A stretch of DNA of 17,021 nucleotides, taken from NCBI GenBank assembly GCA_033549345.1, contig JAWSUT010000044.1, positions 1-17,021 on the forward strand, in the 5' to 3' direction. Positions 13,597 through 17,021 of the stretch are shown piece after piece. The DNA comes from JAWSUT01 sp033549345. Its GTDB lineage: Bacteria > Bacillota > Dethiobacteria > Dethiobacterales > Dethiobacteraceae. Below the pieces are notes generated by a model, which was not told where the DNA came from, made no database searches, and saw nothing but the letters and a program-made list of their open reading frames with translations. A program made the translations under genes and the position numbers. The stretch's first letter is position 1. Each line of letters starts with the position of its first letter.

Positions 13597-14921
13597 CCAC
13601 GGCCACCGCCTTTATTAGAGCATACCTTCTCTGCTTTTTGCCCACTAAACTCCTCCCAACGTTTAATCGCAAGATCACAGTAAACAGGGTCTATTTCCAT
13701 ACCATAACAATTTCTTTCCAGCTGCTCTGCGGCGATGATGGTTGTACCGCTGCCGCAGAAAGGTTCAAGCAAGATATCGTCCTTGTCAGAATGCATCTTG
13801 ATGCAGCGCCAGGGTAGCTCCACCGGGAACATGGCCGGGTGCTCCTTGTTAGCCCGGACGGTATTGATTTTCCAAATTCCCTTGTAGCCCCAGTTTCTCC
13901 TCTCTTCTCTGGTAAGCCGTTTAACAAATTTATAGTTATGCCGTGCCATACCCACTAAAAAATTATATTCATCCGGGATATCTTCATCGGTTTGTTTTTG
14001 CATCTCTACATCTGCCAACGCTAAAATGTTTTCATACTGCTGCACAGGCTTGTTGGAAACCAAATGATAGGGGCCAACACCAAAATTCATGCCCTGCTTC
14101 TCCCAGATGCGAATCCATATCGGCCGGAAACCCTGTTTCTTAAACATCTCAAGGGAATACATGGTGGTAGGCTCTATGAACTGGCTGCCTGTAGCATAAA
14201 GGTCACCCAAGTTCCAGCAGACAATTTCTGCAGTTTTACAAATGTTACTAATAACCGGCTGTATGGTTGCAAACCAAGCCTCGATACCTTTTTTCTCGTA
14301 TTCCTTGCCCACGCCATAAGGTGGCGAGGTGACGCATAGCCTGGCTTTTTCCCCTGCCATTAAAGTCAGGAAATCTTCATATTTTGTACTATCGCCGCAC
14401 ATTAATCGGTGTCGTCCTAAGGACCATAAATCACCTTTTTGCGTGGCGGTTCCTTGTGCAGAAATTTCTTCATAAGCTTTATCTGTATCAAAATCATCCT
14501 GTTCGCAGGTGCGGGAATTTAAGCTGTTCATCAGTTCATCAATCTCGGCTGCATCAAAACCAGTGATGCTAACATCGAATATGGATTTGTCCAGTTCTGC
14601 AATAATCTCGGCCAACTTCGGCGTATCCCATTGGCCGGAAATCTTGTTCATGGCAATATTTAAGGCTTTTTCTTTTTGTTCGTCCATATCCACAACCACA
14701 CAGTCCACTTCTTTTAGACCCTGTTCTTGCAATATTTTCAAACGCTGATGGCCCGATACCACGTTTCCTGTTTGGCTGTTCCAAACTAAAGGTTCCAGAT
14801 AACCAAAAGTTTCAATGGATTTTTTGAGCTTTTCGTATTCTGGGTCCCCTGGTCTTAAGTCTTTCCTCGGGTTGTATCTGGCCGGATTTAATTGCACCAG
14901 CGGTATCTTTCGTATCTCCAT
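13593..14921 (-). CDS. ParB-domain DNA methyltransferase fusion, SPPY type, 442 aa
   Basis: It has the same architecture as its downstream neighbour. The ParB-like domain (SGHQR 56-60) is identical at about 74 of the first 100 residues by my count, then the catalytic half diverges: CGDST 175-179, motif IV TSPPY 198-202, HPAMFPVELP 361-370, motif I LEPFCGSGTT 385-394. SPPY is typical of N4-cytosine methylation, although some SPPY enzymes modify adenine, so the two twins probably modify different bases or sites. ATG 14921 has GGAGG 10 nt upstream, inside the end of the preceding gene. The pair probably arose by duplication and swap of the catalytic domain behind one ParB module. Confidence 0.92.
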   Translation of the reverse strand: MEIRKIPLVQLNPARYNPRKDLRPGDPEYEKLKKSIETFGYLEPLVWNSQTGNVVSGHQRLKILQEQGLKEVDCVVVDMDEQKEKALNIAMNKISGQWDTPKLAEIIAELDKSIFDVSITGFDAAEIDELMNSLNSRTCEQDDFDTDKAYEEISAQGTATQKGDLWSLGRHRLMCGDSTKYEDFLTLMAGEKARLCVTSPPYGVGKEYEKKGIEAWFATIQPVISNICKTAEIVCWNLGDLYATGSQFIEPTTMYSLEMFKKQGFRPIWIRIWEKQGMNFGVGPYHLVSNKPVQQYENILALADVEMQKQTDEDIPDEYNFLVGMARHNYKFVKRLTREERRNWGYKGIWKINTVRANKEHPAMFPVELPWRCIKMHSDKDDILLEPFCGSGTTIIAAEQLERNCYGMEIDPVYCDLAIKRWEEFSGQKAEKVCSNKGGGRG

Positions 14922-14926
14922 TTGGC

Positions 14927-15415
14927 TTAAACCTCCATTCTCTTCTCATAGCCGGTTTTTTCCTTATAGGAGCCATATCGATGTTCTACAGCGCATCGCC
15001 TGGAACAGTATTTCCTGTGTTTATTGCCATAGGATTTAAAATCCACTCCGCAGAAAAGGCATACGAAAGAATACCAGGCCGTTTCCCGCCGGTTTTTTTT
15101 ATCACTGTTCTCATGCCACCAGGTGCGCCTGCACCGGTCGCTGCAAAACTTGGATTTCCGGCCCCGTTGGTGTTCAGCGTTAATCTTTTCGCCACAATGG
15201 AAGCAGCTTTCGGGATACTCTCGTATTTCCGGTATTTTCTGGCTAGCCCGGGAAACCCCGATACCCAGGTAGCCTTGCAGGCCATAGTTTTTACACAAAG
15301 CCCGGACTTCGTCCCGGTCGACCCCCACCACGTTGGCAATAATCTTATATCCATAGCCCCGCTGGCGGAGTTCCAAAATCTGCTTTTTTTCAGCAGTTTG
15401 CAGCAACTTTCTCAC
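14927..15415 (-). CDS. HTH plus double zinc-finger phage protein (162 aa)
   Basis: The N-terminal helix-turn-helix (EKKQILELRQRGYGYKIIAN, then VVGVDRDEVRALCKNYGL) resembles resolvase/sigma-type HTHs. Two Cys4 knuckles follow: C71-x2-C74...C91-x3-C95 and C119-x2-C122...C137-x3-C141. Similar proteins are common beside phage methyltransferases and are sometimes labelled sigma-70-like; I would call it a DNA-binding protein of unknown role. GTG 15415 is the only start before an in-frame stop a few codons upstream. It has a poor ribosome-binding site; the strong GGAGG ~25 nt upstream seems to serve a short overlapping frame. It lies 4 bp before the methyltransferase pair. Confidence 0.8.
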   Translation of the reverse strand: MRKLLQTAEKKQILELRQRGYGYKIIANVVGVDRDEVRALCKNYGLQGYLGIGVSRASQKIPEIREYPESCFHCGEKINAEHQRGRKSKFCSDRCRRTWWHENSDKKNRRETAWYSFVCLFCGVDFKSYGNKHRKYCSRRCAVEHRYGSYKEKTGYEKRMEV

Positions 15416-15472
15416 CCCAATTGTAAATAACTCTCAATGGCTAAACCTCCATATTTATGGGCATTGTGCTAT

Positions 15473-15545
15473 TTCGCAAAATTACCCCCTCCCGGGTATG
15501 GAAAAATGCGAATTCCAACGCGTTGCCCCGCCGCCGCTGTCCGCC
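15473..15545. other. candidate cos / packaging site downstream of the HNH gene
   Basis: A dyad TTCGCA (15473-15478) / TGCGAA (15507-15512) is centred within 1 bp of CCCGGG (15491-15496), flanked by a C-rich run CCCCCTCC. It is followed by the GC-rich CGCGTTGCCCCGCCGCCG up to the HNH stop. HNH endonucleases of the HK97 packaging class act with terminase at cos sites that usually lie right next to the HNH gene. No gene covers 15421-15545. Function is inferred from position and symmetry. Confidence 0.45.
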
Positions 15546-15920
15546 TTAAAAGGTGTAGAGATTTGACCTCCCCCACCGGTCACCGCTTTGGGCAGTGATA
15601 CGGGAGTGGCAGCTTTTGCAAAGAGACACGAGGTTTTCCTTGTTATTGCCACCACCATTAGCCAAAGGGATAATGTGATGCACTTCTTCCGCAGGGGTGA
15701 GCCTGCCTTTCCTGTGGCACTCTTCGCAGAGAGGATGGGTTTTAATGTATCTATCCCTTATCTTCTTCCAAGAACGACCGTAACGTTTGTTAGATTCAGG
15801 GTTGCGCTGGTATTTGTTGTATTGTTTATTAACCAAGCGCTGATGCTGCTCGCAGTACCAATCGTCAGTCAGCTCAGGGCAGCCGGGATAAGAACAAGGC
15901 CGTTTAGGCTTTCTTGGCAT
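15546..15920 (-). CDS. HNH endonuclease (packaging type)
   Basis: In this 124-residue protein an N-terminal zinc-binding stretch (CSYPGC..C..H, residues 9-26) precedes the HNH domain. C65-x2-C68, HHIIPLANGG with His81/His82, Asn96 in NLVSLCKSCH, and Cys101/Cys104/His105 form the beta-beta-alpha metal fold. SNKRYGRSWKKIRDRYIK just before the domain is typical of the phage packaging HNH group, which works with TerL to cut DNA at cos. ATG 15920 has GAGGTGAG upstream. Here it is ~9 kb from terS because methyltransferases, small genes and the RIT element lie in between; normally it is adjacent. Confidence 0.95.
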   Translation of the reverse strand: MPRKPKRPCSYPGCPELTDDWYCEQHQRLVNKQYNKYQRNPESNKRYGRSWKKIRDRYIKTHPLCEECHRKGRLTPAEEVHHIIPLANGGGNNKENLVSLCKSCHSRITAQSGDRWGRSNLYTF

Positions 15921-15946
15921 TTTCTCACCTCAATCTTGACATAAGA

Positions 15947-15978
15947 AAAGCCCCCGCAGATTTCTCCACGAAGGCTTT
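15947..15978 (-). terminator. intrinsic terminator upstream of the HNH gene
   Basis: On the minus strand a 10-bp stem AAAGCCTTCG / CGGGGGCTTT (with two G-U pairs), loop TGGAGAAATCTG, followed by TTCTTA. It separates the nuclease-like 213-aa gene from the HNH gene. The T-run is short, so it may be partial. Confidence 0.65.
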
Positions 15979-15994
15979 AATTCTTTATTTATTG

Positions 15995-16055
15995 GCACAC
16001 TTTGATTAATTTCATTTTATCACATAGGAAAATGCATACCAGTGAATTAGTGTGC
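15995..16055. repeat. 7-bp inverted repeat in the gap before the HNH gene
   Basis: GCACACT (15995-16001) and AGTGTGC (16049-16055) face each other across 47 bp of AT-rich DNA in the gap between the 213-aa gene and the terminator. A possible operator, but short enough to be chance. No clear promoter hexamers found. Confidence 0.3.
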
Positions 16056-16061
16056 ACTTTT

Positions 16062-16703
16062 TTATAAAATTCTTTTTTTGCACTTTTTCCTACTTGAAAG
16101 GACAGCCTCAATTGCTGGGATCAGCTTGGTAATATTGGTGTTGATATTATCAGTTGAAATTCTGATTACTTCCCAGCCGCTGCCTAATTTATATACAATC
16201 GCCTCATCACGTAATTGTTGTTGTCGCAGTTTCTCCTTGCCGTGAAAGATTGCTCCGTCAATTTCAAGTGCAACTTTATACTGCGGTAGGATAAAATCTA
16301 CATAATAATCATAAATGCGGGTCTGATGATGGGCGGTTACGCTACGTCGAATCAATTCAAGAGCTGCCATAATTTCTTCCGTGCTTTGAAACCAACCCCT
16401 TTTATAAAGCTGTTTGGAAACAATTGATATGGCCTTTTCATACGGTTTGATAGACGTTACCTTTGATATGCGCTTTATTGCCTGGTTAAGTTTACCGGTT
16501 TGTTTGTCTATGCTAACTTCCTCTTTGTTGTGTTTGTCCACCAAAAGCTGCCTACATTCCTGGCAAACATACTGGGCACCCTTGATATATCTCCAGGAAT
16601 ATACCGGCGCTCCACAGATACAACAAGGAGGATAATATACTTTAAACCCTTTTTTATCATGCTCTATGGGGATGTTATCTTCAATAGCATCATAATAGCC
16701 CAT
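16062..16703 (-). CDS. zinc-ribbon plus PD-(D/E)XK (DUF559/Vsr-like) nuclease-like protein, 213 aa
   Basis: The N-terminus has Cys pairs (CCIC 27-30, CQEC 47-50) forming a probable zinc ribbon. A charged helical linker follows. The C-terminal half has the pattern of DUF559/very-short-patch-repair-like endonucleases: YYVDFILPQYKVALEIDG with Asp136 and Glu147/Asp149, then GKEKLRQQQLRDEAI (Arg165-Asp166), then WEVIRISTDNI. This motif order suggests a PD-(D/E)XK nuclease fold. The substrate is unknown; repair, restriction or recombination are all possible. ATG 16703 overlaps the stop of the DUF1492-type gene (16690) by 14 bp, with AAAGGG as a moderate ribosome-binding site. Composition is AT-rich compared with terminase genes. 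Confidence 0.75.
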   Translation of the reverse strand: MGYYDAIEDNIPIEHDKKGFKVYYPPCCICGAPVYSWRYIKGAQYVCQECRQLLVDKHNKEEVSIDKQTGKLNQAIKRISKVTSIKPYEKAISIVSKQLYKRGWFQSTEEIMAALELIRRSVTAHHQTRIYDYYVDFILPQYKVALEIDGAIFHGKEKLRQQQLRDEAIVYKLGSGWEVIRISTDNINTNITKLIPAIEAVLSSRKKCKKRIL

Positions 16704-16986
16704 TTTTAAACCCTTTTTCTGCGAATTGCTTACCCAGCTCGCTTAATATCCTGGAATGGATAATGTGTACCCAGCGAAGGCTATACCCCATATCCACAGC
16801 GATCTGTTCCCAGGTTTCAAAACAGAGGTATCGCATCTCAAGCAGCGTTTGATATTCCGTATTATTAACTGTTTTGATGACACCCACAATCTCTCGCTTT
16901 AAATCCACCAAACGATCAATGTCATTATTTATTTCCGTTTGTAGCCTGCATTCCCGGATTATTATACCTATGATCCCAAAAAACCC
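16690..16986 (-). pseudogene. C-terminal part of a DUF1492/RinA-like phage late regulator, 5'-truncated
   Basis: The segment INNDIDRLVDLKREIV, then TEYQTLLEMRYLCFETWEQI and AVDMGYSLRWVHIIHSR, is the sigma-70-region-4-like HTH of the DUF1492 family. These regulators activate phage packaging and late genes. Full members have ~60-80 further N-terminal residues. Here family-like sequence (IIRECRLQTEINNDID) reads upstream of the first possible start (TTG 16911, no ribosome-binding site) to a TAA at 16987-16989, which sits in a terminator. So the gene lacks its 5' part, by truncation or frameshift, or the rest is beyond the window in another frame. If it is dead, late gene activation needs another factor. 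Confidence 0.6.
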
Positions 16987-16999
16987 TTAAAAATAAGGG
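16978..16999 (-). terminator. intrinsic terminator immediately upstream of the truncated regulator
   Basis: On the minus strand: CCCTTA-TTTT-TAAGGG hairpin followed by TTTTTT. It must belong to a gene outside the window. Its contact with the broken 5' end of the DUF1492-type gene suggests a junction created by insertion or deletion. Confidence 0.7.
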
Positions 17000-17021
17000 A
17001 AAATATTCTTGACAGATCTTG

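Noticed and set aside
15380..15450. A short leader peptide (TTG start after GGAGG at about 15446) ahead of the HTH/zinc-finger gene
   Set aside because: Only ~15 codons with a weak start and no repeated or regulatory codons; kept as a note on the odd ribosome-binding-site placement, not called as a gene.
16935..16975. TATAAT on the minus strand upstream of the truncated regulator as its promoter
   Set aside because: No acceptable -35 at 16-18 bp, and it lies inside sequence that still looks like coding remnant.
17009..17021. TTGACA on the plus strand as a promoter
   Set aside because: The window ends before any -10 box could be seen, and nothing on the plus strand is coding here.

Overview
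The window is one strand-coherent block of a tailed-phage (prophage) genome. Every gene I can support is on the minus strand, so the phage reads from high to low coordinates. Gene content (P27-type small terminase, HK97-type portal/protease/capsid, HNH endonuclease, ParB-methyltransferase fusions, SymE-like and DUF1492-type proteins) and strong GGAGG ribosome-binding sites point to a Bacillota host, most likely a Clostridia/Peptococcaceae-type anaerobe. The genus cannot be fixed from this window.

Layout in transcription order: (1) 16986-15546: a 5'-truncated DUF1492-type late regulator behind a terminator, a zinc-ribbon plus PD-(D/E)XK nuclease-like protein, a terminator, and an HNH endonuclease. 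(2) 15545-15473: a GC-rich dyad immediately after the HNH gene, a candidate cos (packaging) site. (3) 15415-12364: an HTH/zinc-finger protein and two tandem ParB-DNA methyltransferase fusions, one with a DPPY and one with an SPPY catalytic motif. (4) 12359-6992: small phage genes of unknown function, three of them preceded by the same ~50-bp leader. The first of these genes is interrupted near its 3' end by a ~3.5-kb RIT element (three overlapping tyrosine recombinase genes bounded by 30-bp terminal inverted repeats). (5) 6920-3897: small terminase, then a large terminase whose Walker A motif is split by a 333-residue intein with the W-C-T signature of class 3 inteins and an N-terminal Gln. 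(6) 3842-2264: an AbiEi/AbiEii toxin-antitoxin pair with its own promoter, operator dyad and terminator, i.e. a moron between terminase and portal. (7) 2239-1: portal, ClpP-like prohead protease and the N-terminus of the HK97-type major capsid protein, which runs off the window.

How it works together: HNH plus TerS/TerL cut and package DNA at cos through the portal into a capsid matured by the ClpP-like protease. The methyltransferases probably mask phage DNA from host restriction. AbiE probably protects the lysogen against competing phages. The RIT element, the AbiE moron and the intein are three independent kinds of passenger in or beside the packaging cassette. RIT and AbiE look more AT-rich than the structural genes, consistent with separate acquisition.
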